64,000 nt of DNA. Source: Dipteronia dyeriana. Its lineage: Eukaryota > Streptophyta > Magnoliopsida > Sapindales > Sapindaceae. The stretch lies in assembly GCA_032871835.1 (NCBI GenBank), contig CM065299.1, positions 81,163,652-81,227,651 of the forward strand, written 5' to 3'. Of this stretch, positions 33,540 through 45,308 are shown piece after piece (position 1 is the first letter of the stretch; each line of letters opens with the position of its first letter). The notes under the pieces were generated by a model, which had not been told where the DNA came from, made no database searches, and saw only the letters and a list, made by a program, of their open reading frames with translations. Both the position numbers and the translations under genes were made by a program.

Positions 33540-34390
33540 AGACTGGCATATGTCATGACTCTGGACTGGCTTCGGCCGTGTCATAGGACTGACTTCGGCC
33601 GTGTCTTCAAATAAATTGTTTAAATATTCAACATTTATTGTTATGCAATATATGAGACTGGCATATGTCATACTCGGGACCGGCTTCGGCTGTGTCTTAG
33701 AACTGACTTCGGCTGTGTCTTAGAACTGGCTTCGGCCGTGTCTCCAGATAACTGTTATATATTTTAAAATATTCGTATTATTTATTTGTACATAATAAAT
33801 GAGACCAACTTGACTAACTAACCAGAACTTAAAGTTTCAGGATTTATAACATTTAAGTTGGTACGGTTTTCAAAACCAATGAGAACCTGGAGTTCTGTAT
33901 CCAGTGTTATATACATGAATGTCATACGATACGGTTTTGATAACCGATGAGAACCTGAAGTTCTGGATCCAGTGTTATATATATGAAAGTCTACTTTATT
34001 ATTTAGAACCTGTGGTTTCAAACTCGTTCAGAATCTGAAGTTACTCATATATATGAAATCCATACTTTATTATTTGAAACCCGGGGTTTCAAACTCGTTC
34101 AGAATCTGAAGTTACTCATATATATGAAGTGATATGTTTACATTTCATTCATTTGAGAAATGATCTACACATCCAACATGATGTTGTAAGTATCATAAAA
34201 AAGATTTAAGATCCTATCGAATAAAGAAATTGAAAATAATATTTTATTCCATTCCTACACATCCATCAGGATGCTGTGAGTATCGTAAAAGGGATTTAAG
34301 ATCCTAACGTATCTTTTATTTGAGAACAAAGATTTACACATCCAGCAGGATGCTGTGAGTATCATAAAAGAGATTTAAAATCCTAATATC
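33540..34390. repeat. Three further tandem-repeat arrays in the copia leader
   Basis: (1) About 33552-33742: short units ACTGGCTTCGGCCGTGTC-like, at least five copies. (2) 33850-34130: paired units around GAGAACCTGAAGTTCTGG and TTTCAAACTCGTTCAGAATC. (3) 34160-34385: three units around ACACATCCAGCAGGATG followed by GATTTAAGATCC. Some repeats contain palindromic cores (GAACCTGAAGTTC). There is no gag-like protein here. Confidence 0.75.
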
Positions 34391-34639
34391 ACGTATACTG
34401 AGATTGTAAATGATATTTTATCCATTTTATATTTGCTCTTGAAGGAGTAATATCAAGAGAGTAAATTTGGATATATATATATTTATGAGTTATCAAAATA
34501 TATCCCAGGAGTGGATATTTGTAAATGACAAGAGAAAAGGGTTTACAGAATAAACCTAATGAAAGACAGTAAGGGGGAGAGCTTATTATCATTTCAGATG
34601 AGATATAAAATGGTATTACAATAATGTCCATAAAATTTC

Positions 34640-35150
34640 CAGAATGAAAATATATGCCTTGCCGAGAGTGCAACAACTCATACAGTTTCTACAGAGCCAG
34701 ATATATTTTATGAATTTGACTTTGCTCTGAGCAAATGTTAATACTGTTTCCAGATCCAAAGGATCTGAACGAAAGCTCCTAAGGAGCCATGATATTGTTG
34801 TCAAACAATACTAAATTATGTATCAGATCTTCAGATAAGCTTGGAAGAGCCACGATATTGTTATCAAACAATATTAAATTATATATCAATGATACTTGAT
34901 ATTTTTCAATAAGAATATAAAGAAATATGTTTATTTCGAGGGTATATAAGGTTAATAGCAGATCATATCCAACATATCTGATTAAAGGCTCTAGAAGAGC
35001 CACAATCTTATTACCAGATGGTATTTGATTGTGTATCGATGATATTTTATATCATTCAAATAGAATATAAAGGAATCTGTTTAATTTCAAAGATATACGG
35101 AGGAATGGATATCATATTGAAAATATGAATAATGAGAATAATTAATATAT
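34640..35150. repeat. Diverged longer repeats in the copia leader
   Basis: Three segments share GGAGCCATGATATTG..TCAAACAATA or AGAGCCACAAT...TTACCAGATGG (about 34785, 34845 and 34993), with intervening ATATAAAGGAATCTGTTT-type text. They look like successive duplications of roughly 60-150 bp with heavy decay. Confidence 0.5.
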
Positions 35151-35159
35151 ATGCATTAC

Positions 35160-37260
35160 TTCTCATGATTCAGATCAGGAACTCATTACAGAAAAGCTGC
35201 ATGCTTTATCATCTGAATTATATTACACTATGACAAAGAGTGTAGATGTTTATGCAGTTATAAATCAAAATTTCTCAGATTCCAAAATGTTTATACTTTG
35301 GCGTGACCGTATCAGTCACCTAGAATCTACAATGATGTGTAGAATCATTGAAAATTCTCATGGATATTGATTAAAGAACCAAAAAATTCTTTATCCAATG
35401 GGAACTGCATGTTCACATGGGAGACTAGCAGTAAAATCATCTTATTATAAAAGTTGGTTTTGAATCCTCATCAGTCTTACAAATAATTCAAGGGATATAC
35501 GTGGACATATTCATCCACCAATGATCCATTTCATTATTATATGGTTCTAATTGATGCATCTATGAGATGATCACATATTTGTTTATTATCAAACATCGCA
35601 ATATTACTTGTATTGATTATTAGTTTTTAGATATATACTCATAATCAAAATGGATCAGGGGAATCACTTATCAAACGTCTCCAGGTAATTACGAGAACTT
35701 TATTACTTCGATACAGTTACTAAATTCTATATAGGGACTTACTCAGTCTTTAAGATATTTGATTGTGTTGTGTATCTCCTTATTTGCATCTCTTGAATGA
35801 TCTAAGATAAGGTCTCTATATCATTATGAGATTAATGTTGATTTTGAATAATCTTCTATTAGATCATTTAAACTTCTGATAGTTTATATCTATACGCACG
35901 ATCTATATATTATCATATTGATTGATTTCCAAATGGGAAAGTTTCTCTATAAGGGAAAAGTCAATGAAAAGTTACTTATATACAAAATAGAGATACCGGT
36001 TCGGTTCTCTATATATATGTGTGTCTCATTTCAATCGCCGTATCTCTCAAATACGGAAGATAATTGATCATCAGATGATTATTAATATGTTACCTGGTAT
36101 ATTAGAGGTAACAAGATTTTATAATTTGCTATCTCATAAACCCCGGCCGGATAATTGTTCTTGTAGAACAATCAAAGCAAATTGCAACAAATAAATCATC
36201 TGATGGATATCATAAACTTATGAACCTTTTGAAAGGTATTGTTATTGGGATCCCAAGAGTAAACAAAACTCGAGTTATAAATAAATCAACTTTCCCTAAA
36301 TCAACTCTATAAGAGTTTGATATATCTAAAGAGACACAAGTTTATGAAATGACTAAATCCATTGATATGGAAGAAATCTCAATAGAGATACAAGAATATA
36401 GAATTTGAGAAAATTTCTACATAAGAGAAATGTGAGATCACAAGGAAACAATCATTGATGATATATAGTTATACACAATAGCACTACTGAAATTATAAAT
36501 GAGAATTATGATTTTCATAATATCAATGATTGTAACAAAGGCATGATTGACCTAAATGAAAATAAGCAATTCAAAAAGAATTGACTTCATAAGCCAAACA
36601 TAATGTATTTAGACCAATATCTGGAGATGTCAAACTAATTGGATACTAATGGGTCTTTATATGGAAACGTAATAAGAAAAACGAGATCGTGAGATATGAG
36701 ACACGACTCGTAGTACAAGATTTCTTACAGAAACTTGGTATTCACTATTGATGAATACGATTACGTTCCGAATTTTTAATAAATTTGATTGCCTTTGAAA
36801 GGCTTGAAATACGTTTTCTAGATGTAGTAATCATTTATCTATATGATTCACTCAATACATATATTTATAATCTACGAATGATTTAAAAATGCTAGAAGCA
36901 TGTAAATCGAGATCTCGTAATCTGTATTTGATGAACATACAAAAATCCTTATATGGATTAAATTGTAATATGAACGGATTTAGTATAACTGTTTCAGTTA
37001 ATATCCGATAAGATAAGGACATAAATCATATTATATACTTATGTGTCTTCATAAAGAAATGAGAAAGTAAATATTGTCTTGACTTGAAGATCGAGCATAG
37101 ATCAAATGGAATGTTTATCTATCAATCAGGATATGTTGAAAAGATTATGAAAATATTCCATATGATATTACTCCATAAAGCAAGTTTTTGCTTATATTTC
37201 CCCTAATCATTTATGATGTTATGAAATAAACATCCATATGCTTCAGCTTAACAATCAAGA
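35160..37260 (+). pseudogene. Copia integrase and reverse transcriptase remnant
   Basis: The plus strand, across many stops and shifts, shows the copia pre-integrase motif (LWRDRISHLESTMMCRIIE, near 35297-35352), KNQKILYPMGTACSHG, integrase core traces (GIYVDIFIHQ-like and YYMVLIDASMR, near 35490-35565), and later RT text (DYV-like KSIDMEEIS near 36350, NEIVRYETRLVVQDFLQKLG near 36682-36740, FLDVVIIYLYDSLNTYIY near 36820-36870). The YVDD box region is badly eroded. Integrase precedes RT, so the element is copia, not gypsy. Confidence 0.75.
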
Positions 37261-37369
37261 AGATTGCTTCAAAAGAATTTTTATCAAGGGAGTGTCCCTT
37301 CAGGGGGAGCATCACATCGGGGAAGCATATCAAATGAAGTAAATTAATTATATTGGGGCATTTGTGCAT

Positions 37370-37900
37370 TGTACTCTTTTTCCTTCCAATCAGGTTTTTG
37401 TCTCATTGGGTTTTCCTGATAAGGTTTTAATGAGGCAATTATCTAAGCACACCTAAAAATCATTTGATCCATAAAGATCATCATAAAAATTATATTTATC
37501 CAATTGATCATCGTATATATGTTGTTTTGATCAAGAAGATCATTGTAACTATTATTTTGATCTTGCTAATCATTGTATATATGTTACCTTGATTCAGAAG
37601 ATCATTATAAATATTACTTTGATCCGACAGATCAATGGATATTATTGCTAAGGTTTTTATCCCATTGGGTTTTACCTAACAGAGTATAAATGTGAGAAAT
37701 GTTTTGAAGAAAAAAATAATTTTGGACATATGTATACTATACTATTTTTCTCTTCGATCAGGTTTTATCTCACTGAGTTTTCCTGACAAGGTTTTTAATG
37801 AGATAGTTTTGAGAACGTCCAACACCATAAGATTCAGAAAATCATTGTATATATTATTGCCGAGGTTTTTATCCCATTGGGTTTTACCTAACAAGTTAAA
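37370..37900 (+). other. Copia 3' region with four hairpin motifs of the element D type
   Basis: Copies at about 37385-37425, 37642-37673, 37752-37795 and 37861-37893 share the layout arm-GTTTTTATCCCATTGGGTTTT-arm'. The first has ATCAGG paired with CCTGAT and continues AAGGTTTTAATGAGGCAA, very like elements D and E (AAGGTTTTTAATGAGGTAA). Arm sequences differ between copies, but pairing is kept in the best ones. Between the copies are GATCATTGTATATAT-type repeats. Confidence 0.7.
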
Positions 37901-38273
37901 ATACAAGTGGTGGAAATTCAAGGGGGAGTGTTGTAATTCTGATGTCTTTCCACCTCGTCAACTTGGTTTCCCAACCAAGCCTTCTATTGTTGACTTCGGT
38001 TGTCATCATCATCAACGCCTACTTGCCTTTCATCATTTGTTTGCTTTCATCTAGGGATGATAAAATTACCCACGGGGATGGGGACCCGCACTTTTGGTGT
38101 GGAGACGGGTTTTAATTTAGTGGATATGGGGCGAGGATGAGGATAGATAGTCTAACCCACAATGTGTATGGGGCGGGGATGAGTTTTATACTCCCCACCC
38201 CGCCCCGTCCCGCTTAAAATAATATTTAGTTAAACTACGTAGTTTTAAAGAAAATAAATATATCTAAAAAATG

Positions 38274-38274
<1 letters not shown>

Positions 38275-38343
<69 letters not shown>
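38275..38343. repeat. (TA)n microsatellite, about 34 units
   Basis: An uninterrupted TA run inside hAT element F, 20 bp left of the solo LTR. Length is likely to vary between individuals and could be affected by assembly. Confidence 0.9.
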
Positions 38344-38348
<5 letters not shown>

Positions 38349-38363
38349 CATTAACCCTAACTT

Positions 38364-40821
38364 TGTTAGGATTATGCTCGATAGCAAGAGTGTAATATTG
38401 TAATTAACAATCTTTTCATATGAATAAAGTGATTTCTAGTTTAACAAATCTTATAGCATTTATAGTTTAATTATTATAATTGTCAAAAGTAAATAATCAT
38501 AAGGTCAAAAGACTATGAGAAAAGAAGATTTGTTCATACATCTAGATATGTATGAGGTAGATACAATTCTTTAGTTAATCTTGAATAATATTCACAACTT
38601 AAGATAGAAGGTTGGACGCCTTTATCTTGTTAAAGTTGTAGATTCTTTTGCTAGCATTTGAGTGGGATCAAATGTATTATGATGAGTCTAAAATCATCAA
38701 AGTGTGGTGTCTTTGGGCAAAAGAATCTAGTGCACTGGGTGTATTGAATAGGATCAAAATGAAATACTTTATCTAGAACCGTCAATAGATAAAAGTTTTC
38801 ATTTGAAGACAATCGGAGAGTCTATCTTAATCCTGAGATAAATGATGGACTTATGGTTGCAAGTGTTATCATTTGAGCTATCAATGAGTACGGTTATATA
38901 GCATAGTATATCCTCGATAGTTTGGTGGTATTCATTTGTTAATCGATAGAGGATTTCATTTAAAAATATGGACATCGTGGCTCCATTTATTGAATGAGAG
39001 TAGAATACCATCATATGGATGTTTTGAGGTATTGGATATTAAATCTTAACGTTAAGTTTTCAATAGTGTCTATTGAAACATGGCTTCTGGACAAGTCAAA
39101 ATATCCAAGTTCAAAATGTGGTCATATGAGTAAATATGATAACTTGGAGAGCTATAGGCGGTCTATGAGCTCTTAGCGATTACCGGTATTCTTCACGAGG
39201 ATACACTTTCTCCAACAAGGTTGTCTAGGGTACGAATGAGTAACATCAACTTATTCTATTTTTATTTAAGAGTTCAATTTTAGTTCTTTAGTGGAATGAA
39301 CTAAAATTAAATAGATTGGACCTAAGTGAATCATTTGTTGATTGTGATTAGGTTGTATCTATTGTAGCTTAAATTTAGATAGCCCGCCAAGATCCCCAAT
39401 CCACACGAACTTGCATGGATCACTTGATATATTCTACCGGACTAATAGGGGTCCATCTAGAATTGTAATAAGGCATGTGAACTTGTTTCTTTTTGTAAGA
39501 ATAGGTCTAGTTCACATGTGAACTTTTTTATTAAGGTCCAATGGATTTAATAAAATGAGAAAAATAATATATGGCCTTAATACCATGTATGGGCGGCAAT
39601 GGCTATGGATAATAGCTTTAATATATTATTTTATTTTATTATTTAATTAAATGGCAATTAATTAATTATTTGATTAATTAATTATTTAATTAAAAGTCAA
39701 AATCTTTTCCTATTAGGAGATGGTCTCCTAAAACTATACTATTGTTGGTAGTATAGTTAATATTAAAGACTATATTTGATAAGTAGATAAATAAAAAGGA
39801 GTTATTTATCTAATCAAATTAGGAAGTCTTTAATATGGTTACAAACACACTATTGAGTAGGATTATGAGTCTTGATGTATAAAAGAATTCTTTTTGGAAA
39901 AAGATTCTTGGTCACCAAGTAAAACTATTTAGTGGTAGAATTCTTATTTGAAAAGGATTCATAACCACCAAGTTAATCTACCTAAAGATAAAATTCTTGT
40001 CCATCAAGTAATCTTTCTTAGGTAAGATTAAACTCTCCTAAACTACATCAAAGAAGGGAATTTCTTTCATCACATGTATTATATAGGATATGATAGATTT
40101 CTTTTTAGATAAGGATTCTAACTACCAAATAAATCTACCTAAGGAAAGATTCTTGCCAACCAAGTGAATTTATGAACCTATATATATGTGGATAATGAAT
40201 TCGGCCAGCCCTAAGTTTTAAGAAGGTGAATTTCGGCCAAGCATATATTTCTAAGAGAAAGTCTGGGCCACCATAGGAATTTTGAGGGAGAAAAATCTGA
40301 TTTTACTCTAGACAAAATTCCATCATCTCTAAACAATAGTGTGTGAATTCGGCCAAGAAGAAAATAAAGGGGAACGTTTTTGTATTCGATAGTATACTAA
40401 TATCCTTTACATCAAAAGGGTTTTGTGTACAATATCGAATCAAGGTTCACGCGAGTTACAATCAATTGATTGATAATTCACAAGTGACCGGACGTTCTTG
40501 GATTTTTTTCTCTTGGAGGATATTTGTAACTAACAAAGAAAAGATATTTGCTTTGTCTCCATCCTTAGGAATACAATTTAAAGAAAGGGAGCCCACACTC
40601 CTAGGTGATTCACGTTCGTAATTGGATTGGAAGATCTTACGGAATTGATTCAGCGCTTGTTCAATCGTCACACGAAAAAAGTACGATACTTTTATATACA
40701 TCAATTAATCTATGGTTAAGGTTCTCGTTGCATAAAAGGGAATTTTTTATTTATTTATACGCAAACCCAAATCTCGTTTTTCTCACGCTTCCGTTGCGTT
40801 TTTAAACGGTTTTTCCCTACA
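38364..40821 (+). mobile_element. Solo LTR, family S, copy 1 (2.46 kb), inside hAT element F
   Basis: Bounded by TGTTAGGATTATGCTCG and ...TTTTTCCCTACA, with a perfect 5-bp duplication AACTT (38359-38363 and 40822-40826). No internal region or second LTR is present, so it is best read as a solo LTR left by LTR-LTR recombination. Copy 2 is at 57547-59948. TTCGGCCA motifs recur near the 3' third. A short frame (38994-39176) is shared with copy 2 but its product is unknown. Confidence 0.85.
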
Positions 40822-41896
40822 AACTTTACATCTATTTGCCGTTATTTAACATAAAGTGACAATACAAAATACAATTAAAAAAACCCTAGCCGCTAACTGC
40901 AACTCTAAGTCTTTATTCCACAAACAACTCAAAGTTCACCATTCAAGCTTCAACCTCAAATACAGTAAGTTTTTTATCTTATGATTAGCTTCATGTTCTT
41001 CTACTACAACTCAGCATTCCACATGTCTTGAAGAACCAGATTTTAATGAGGTAAAATAAATCATGCATATTAAATCAAATTAAATTGTTGTTATTCAAAT
41101 CAGATTGAATACAATTTTTTTTGTTGGTTTGGAATGTTACAAAAACCATGTGAGTGAGTGTCAGCATCTGGAGGAGATGCCAGATGAAGTTGATAGTACG
41201 AAAAGAGAACAAGAGAAATAGATGCAACTATTAGATGATTAACGTTATGATTTTTGAATATTTTGACTTCATACTTTATGTTTTTGTTTGAGAATGATAG
41301 AATTTACTTGTGAGAATTAAGTTTACGAGATGTTTTTTTAATAGTTTCATCGAATTATTTACTACTTTATATATTTTATCATATTCAGTGGTTATATATT
41401 TACAATTTTAATAAATAAAAAAAATTATAAATAGGGTAAATGGGTGGGGATAGGGAAAGTACTCCCCGTTGTAACCCGTCCTGTCCCAACCCGCTCCATC
41501 TAAGGTAGAGGTTTATGAGGGGATGGGTTTTTAAAAAATAAATAGGGTGGGGTGTGGGGAAGGTCACCCCGTCCCGAACCCGCCCCATTGCCATCCCTAC
41601 TTTCATCATCACAAATCACTTGCAATAATCCACCGCTTATAATCTCATCTCTCCATTTCTCTCCACTTGACTGCTCTTGTAAAAGTCTATATATAAGACT
41701 TATGTTACTTGTTTGGGTGGAAATTTTTTCAGCTGAAGCTTTATACACAAGTTCTCTCGTTCTCTCATCTCTTGTCTCTCTTATTTGTTTCTTTGATTAT
41801 TATTTGCTAATTTGACAACAAAATTTTAATTGTTAATAATTTTTTAGGAAAAAAATCAGCATGGGCCGAAGCCCATACTGATTTGCATGTAGCTCC

Positions 41897-42526
41897 TAGG
41901 GATGGCCAATGGGGAAATGGGGGCTGATGTAGGTCCCCCCATCCCTAACCCCATTTTCCAAACCCCCCCCCCCCCCCCATTTGGGGGAAACGGGGTTGGG
42001 GTAATTTTGGGGGGAGGTCCCCCACCCCTATCCCCATTTCCCCATTTCCCCATTTCCCTCATTTTTCCCCGTTTTTCCCAGTTCCCCCATTTCCCCAAAG
42101 TCCTCCATTCCCCCATTTCTCCACGTTTCCTATATCAGTAAAAATTACATATTAAAGAAACACATAAATTCGTAATCTAATAAATTCAAATATAAAATAA
42201 CATTCCATATAAATTGAAATGAAAGTTAAGTTGTTTAATATGTATATATAGTTAGTAAAATATGTTAATAAATTATATGGAGCTTGCTTGGTGTGTAATT
42301 TAACAAGAAAATCAATATGTATATATAGTTAGATTGCTTGGTGTGTAATTTAAGTTATAGTTTATAAATATGTATATATAGTTGGTAACATAAAAATAAT
42401 AAAAATATATATTAATATATTTTTTATATAATACCCCCCCATTTCCCCATTTTCCCTAAAAAAAATTCCCCCAAATGGGGATGGGGGAGTGGGGGTTTGG
42501 GGCCCGGGGTAAAATGGTCATCCCTA
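41897..42526. mobile_element. hAT MITE G (630 bp)
   Basis: The termini TAGGGATGGCCAATGGGG and (reverse complement) TAGGGATGACCATTTTACCC are flanked by a perfect 8-bp duplication GTAGCTCC (41889-41896 and 42527-42534). The subterminal regions are extreme G and C runs (CCCCCATTTCCCC). There is no coding capacity. The ends group it with element F. Confidence 0.92.
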
Positions 42527-42534
42527 GTAGCTCC

Positions 42535-43158
42535 GTCCCTAATGCGCGGTCTTTGACTCGGTCACTGACTTAGTACCATTTTTCTTCACTAAACTCTTCA
42601 TCTCTAAAAAATTTACAAAAAATTTCACTAAAGCAAAAAAAAGCCTAGCTAAATTTGAAATGAAACGAGTCTTGTACTCTCATTTCAATTCATTGGATGC
42701 TCGCCTAAATGTGTTTGAGTGAGGTTGTTGTTATGGAAGAAGAGAACGAACATGAAGGTTTTTGAGAACCGGAGTGTTTTATATGTCGGATTTGTTTTTT
42801 ATTTTTATTTTTTAAATATATATTTTAAATCAAAATTTTGATTTCTGAAAGACTTGAAGAGGAAAGTTGTGTTATTTTGTCAAAGTTGCACATGAAATTA
42901 CGAAAAAGATATATTAACAATTAAAAATTCATTAAAATAAAAAAACCTCTCATATGCAATTAAACATGTAGGTATCTGAAATTTCTAGGATTCTAACACA
43001 ATATTCCCATACAAAAGCATACACAGCTGTAAAAAACTTTGATCACCCCGTTAGCCCATAAGCAAAACCTGAAAGTCTGAAACCGCTGTGGCGCGGTCCA
43101 AATCTGTCTAACAAAATGTAAAATGACCCACATGCCCATCAAGTCATACGTCAGTACA
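42535..43158. other. Spacer, nothing recognised
   Basis: AT-rich, without a supported ORF. GGGCCGAAGCCCATACTGATTTG before element G and AGCTCCGTCCCTAATG after it read as one interrupted older repeat. Confidence 0.4.
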
Positions 43159-44699
43159 TAGACATGACCACGGTTCGGTTTGAACAGTGGAACGGAACGG
43201 AACGGAACCGTAATCGTGTGAAATAAACCGTAACCGTAACCGTAACCGTAACCGTAGGGACGGCGGTTCGATTCCGGTTCATCCTCTGAAAAAACTGGCC
43301 AGGAACCGACCGTTCGGTTCCAGTTCAGGAACCGTCGGTTCCTGGCCTTTATTTATTTATTTATTTATTTTATAAAAAAAATGACGTCAGTGGAACGTTG
43401 GGCTCCAACGGCTCAATTTTTTTTTTCTTTTCCCCTTAAACCCCCCTCCCCCAAATCATTTCTTTTCACACAATTGCTCTCTCAACTCTCTCAAATCTCA
43501 ATTCTTCTAATTCTCTTCAATTATCTCCCAATTAGTCAATTATTTATTTGTTTATATTTAGTGTATTGCAATTTTTTTTAAATCATTTAAAAATCATTGT
43601 CAACAATTTTTTAAAATATATTTCCAAAAAAAAAATAAAAATTAAATTTCATCCATTTATCTTAATTTTTTTGAAGAGTTTTTTTACAAAATAATTTTTT
43701 CGATGGCAGATGGCAAGTGGAAGTGGAGTAAGAGACATTCCACCAAGGCATTCCGTTTCTAGGACCGGTAAGGGTCGTATGTCGGAGCCAGATTAGGTCC
43801 AGCCGGATAATATCGGTTTTGATGACACCGCTTACCATGAGTTTCTGCAACGGCAAGTCTATCTTGAATCTCTAAACTATCCAGTCAATCCATATCCTCC
43901 TTTAATAATGTTTGAACCCAATTCTAGACAGCCTAGCGGCCCTAGCCCTAGCCCTAGCCCCGGTAATATGACAAGCCAATCAAAAAATATACCAGATTTT
44001 GCTGCAGATCTAAATTTTGAAGAGGCGATAGAGAAGGATAAGAAGCAGGTCAAATCTGATCTATTCGTTCTCCACATGAAGAAAGTTATGAAATTGAATG
44101 GAACATGTTGGGCGGTGTGCAATTACTGCCCTAAAATATACAAGTGGACTAAATCTGGAGGATACGGCACATATATGAAGCATATTACGACCCGTCATCC
44201 AGCAGAACTTGCCAAGGGGAATGCACAATCTCAAATTTCCAGGTTTTCTACCCCTGACACTCAATTATTTAAAAATAGTGATCAAGCTAATAGAGAAGAA
44301 TTAGCTAGGATGGTAGATGTAGAACATTTACCTTTTAGTTTTGGTGAAAAAGTTGGTTTTATTAAATATTGTAAAGCATTAAATCCTGCTGCATGTCGTG
44401 TCCCTAGGACCACTCTCACGCGTACAATGTATGATATTTATAAAAAGGAAAAAAAGGATTTTGAAAAAATATTTTGCGAACTATATAGGTCCTGTTTCCG
44501 TATGTGCTGACATATGGACTGACCATTGGCGAATGCATTCATACTTGGGTGTAACTTGTCATTATATGGACAAAGTATGGACAATACAAAAAAGAATTCT
44601 TGCATTTAGAATTTTTGATGATGCACATACTGCTGATAATATTTATAAAAATATGAAAATCATTTTTAAAGAGTATAAAATTGAAAGCAACATTTTTTC
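43159..44699 (+). mobile_element. hAT element H, truncated after its 5' half
   Basis: It starts TAGACATGACCACGGTTCGG followed by GGAACGGAACGG and CCGTAACCGTAACC repeats, like element B. Homology with element B runs to TTTTTTCAA at 44699 and then stops abruptly; the sequence continues with GTCAAATGGG, unrelated to B (which reads TTGGTTTTGATAATGC). The 3' half and right terminal repeat are gone. Confidence 0.85.
43710..44699 (+). pseudogene. hAT transposase fragment of element H
   Basis: The ATG at 43710 (MASGSGVRDIPPRHSV) meets a stop near 43791. The BED finger is intact in the frame 43908-44510 (CWAVCNYCPKIYKW, HITTRHPAE). A frameshift near 44450 separates it from the catalytic start (VCADIWTDHWRMHSYLGVTC). 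About 60 percent of the protein is missing after 44699. It is a close relative of the element B gene. Confidence 0.88.
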
Positions 44700-45308
44700 A
44701 AGTCAAATGGGTTGCGACCAACGAACAAGAAATTTGGATATATTCGAAATCTCTATAACAGTAGGGATGACTATATTCGAATTCATCACCGGAATAATCA
44801 AAGCTATGGAAATAATCTGGATATTCTACGAAGCATATGGAAATTTGGATTGAAGTGAAATTTTCCACTAGTGGCCTGCAACAGCGCGTGGAGGCAACGA
44901 CGCTTGGGCGCGTGGGCGATTGGAGGTGCAAACAGTGTGTTGCTAAGTTGTTTTTTTTTTTTTTTGTGGTTTTGGTAGTTTGTGAGTATTAGTTGCGGAA
45001 GTGTGTATGGAAAAAAGATATTAGCCTTTGATACCAATTGATGTAGGACTAGAAGGAAATAGAACCAGAAAAGGGGATTGGAAAACACAACAATTCAATT
45101 ATTTATTCAATTCATCAAGTCTGATTACAAAAAGGCTCTGAAGGTACCTTTTATAGCTAACAATATAAAAAGATAAACATCTAAATCCCGATAAAGATAA
45201 ATAAAACCTGATAATGTTAAATAAAATCTAAACTTATCTATAAAAGAGATAATTTATTCTCAAGATAATAACTACTAATAACATATAATAAAGCTTATCT
45301 AATTCCCC
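44700..45308 (-). mobile_element. LTR-retrotransposon remnant (LTR 45039-45308 plus leader)
   Basis: On the minus strand the sequence ends ...CTAGTCCTACATCA at 45039 and is followed by a primer-site-like TTGGTATCAAAGGC (plus-strand 45024-45036 GCCTTTGATACCA). This implies a minus-strand 5' LTR of about 270 bp between 45039 and 45308, bounded TG...CA, then a leader running to 44700. No gag or pol is visible and the element is cut at 44700, where the hAT H fragment ends. The 45308 edge is inferred from where GH3 coding text begins. Confidence 0.5.
45024..45036 (-). other. Primer-binding-site-like sequence
   Basis: The minus strand reads TGGTATCAAAGGC, a two-change variant of the initiator-Met tRNA primer site, two bases from the inferred LTR edge. 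Confidence 0.5.

Larger units (their letters stand above)
38052..41599. mobile_element. hAT element F inside the copia 3' LTR
   Basis: The ends TAGGGATGATAAAATTACCC and (reverse complement) TAGGGATGGCAATGGGGCGG, with a perfect 8-bp duplication CTTTCATC (38044-38051 and 41600-41607). Without the nested solo LTR it is about 1.09 kb, with ACGGGGATGGGG and GGGGTGGGG-type subterminal motifs and a long TA microsatellite. There is no transposase, so it is non-autonomous. Confidence 0.9.
32145..41820 (+). mobile_element. Ty1/copia LTR retrotransposon, decayed, with nested insertions
   Basis: LTRs at 32145-32488 and 37929-41820 (the latter split by a hAT) begin TGTTGTAATTC and end GACAACA/TACAACA. 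The flanks AAATT (32140-32144 and 41821-41825) are a perfect 5-bp duplication. A primer-binding region (TTATCAACACGAG, 32491-32503) follows the 5' LTR, and a polypurine tract (AGGGGGAG, 37921-37928) precedes the 3' LTR. The internal plus strand shows integrase and reverse transcriptase remnants in copia order (integrase before RT), full of stops. The gag region is replaced by tandem repeats. Confidence 0.9.
37929..41820 (+). repeat. 3' LTR of the copia element, split by hAT element F
   Basis: The LTR is 37929-38051 plus 41608-41820 (336 bp without the insertion and one copy of its target duplication). It begins TGTTGTAATTC right after the purine tract and ends TTTGACAACA. The two LTRs differ by scattered substitutions. 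Confidence 0.92.

Noticed and set aside
41856..42141. Opposing frames in MITE G
   Set aside because: They are G/C homopolymer translations inside a non-coding MITE.
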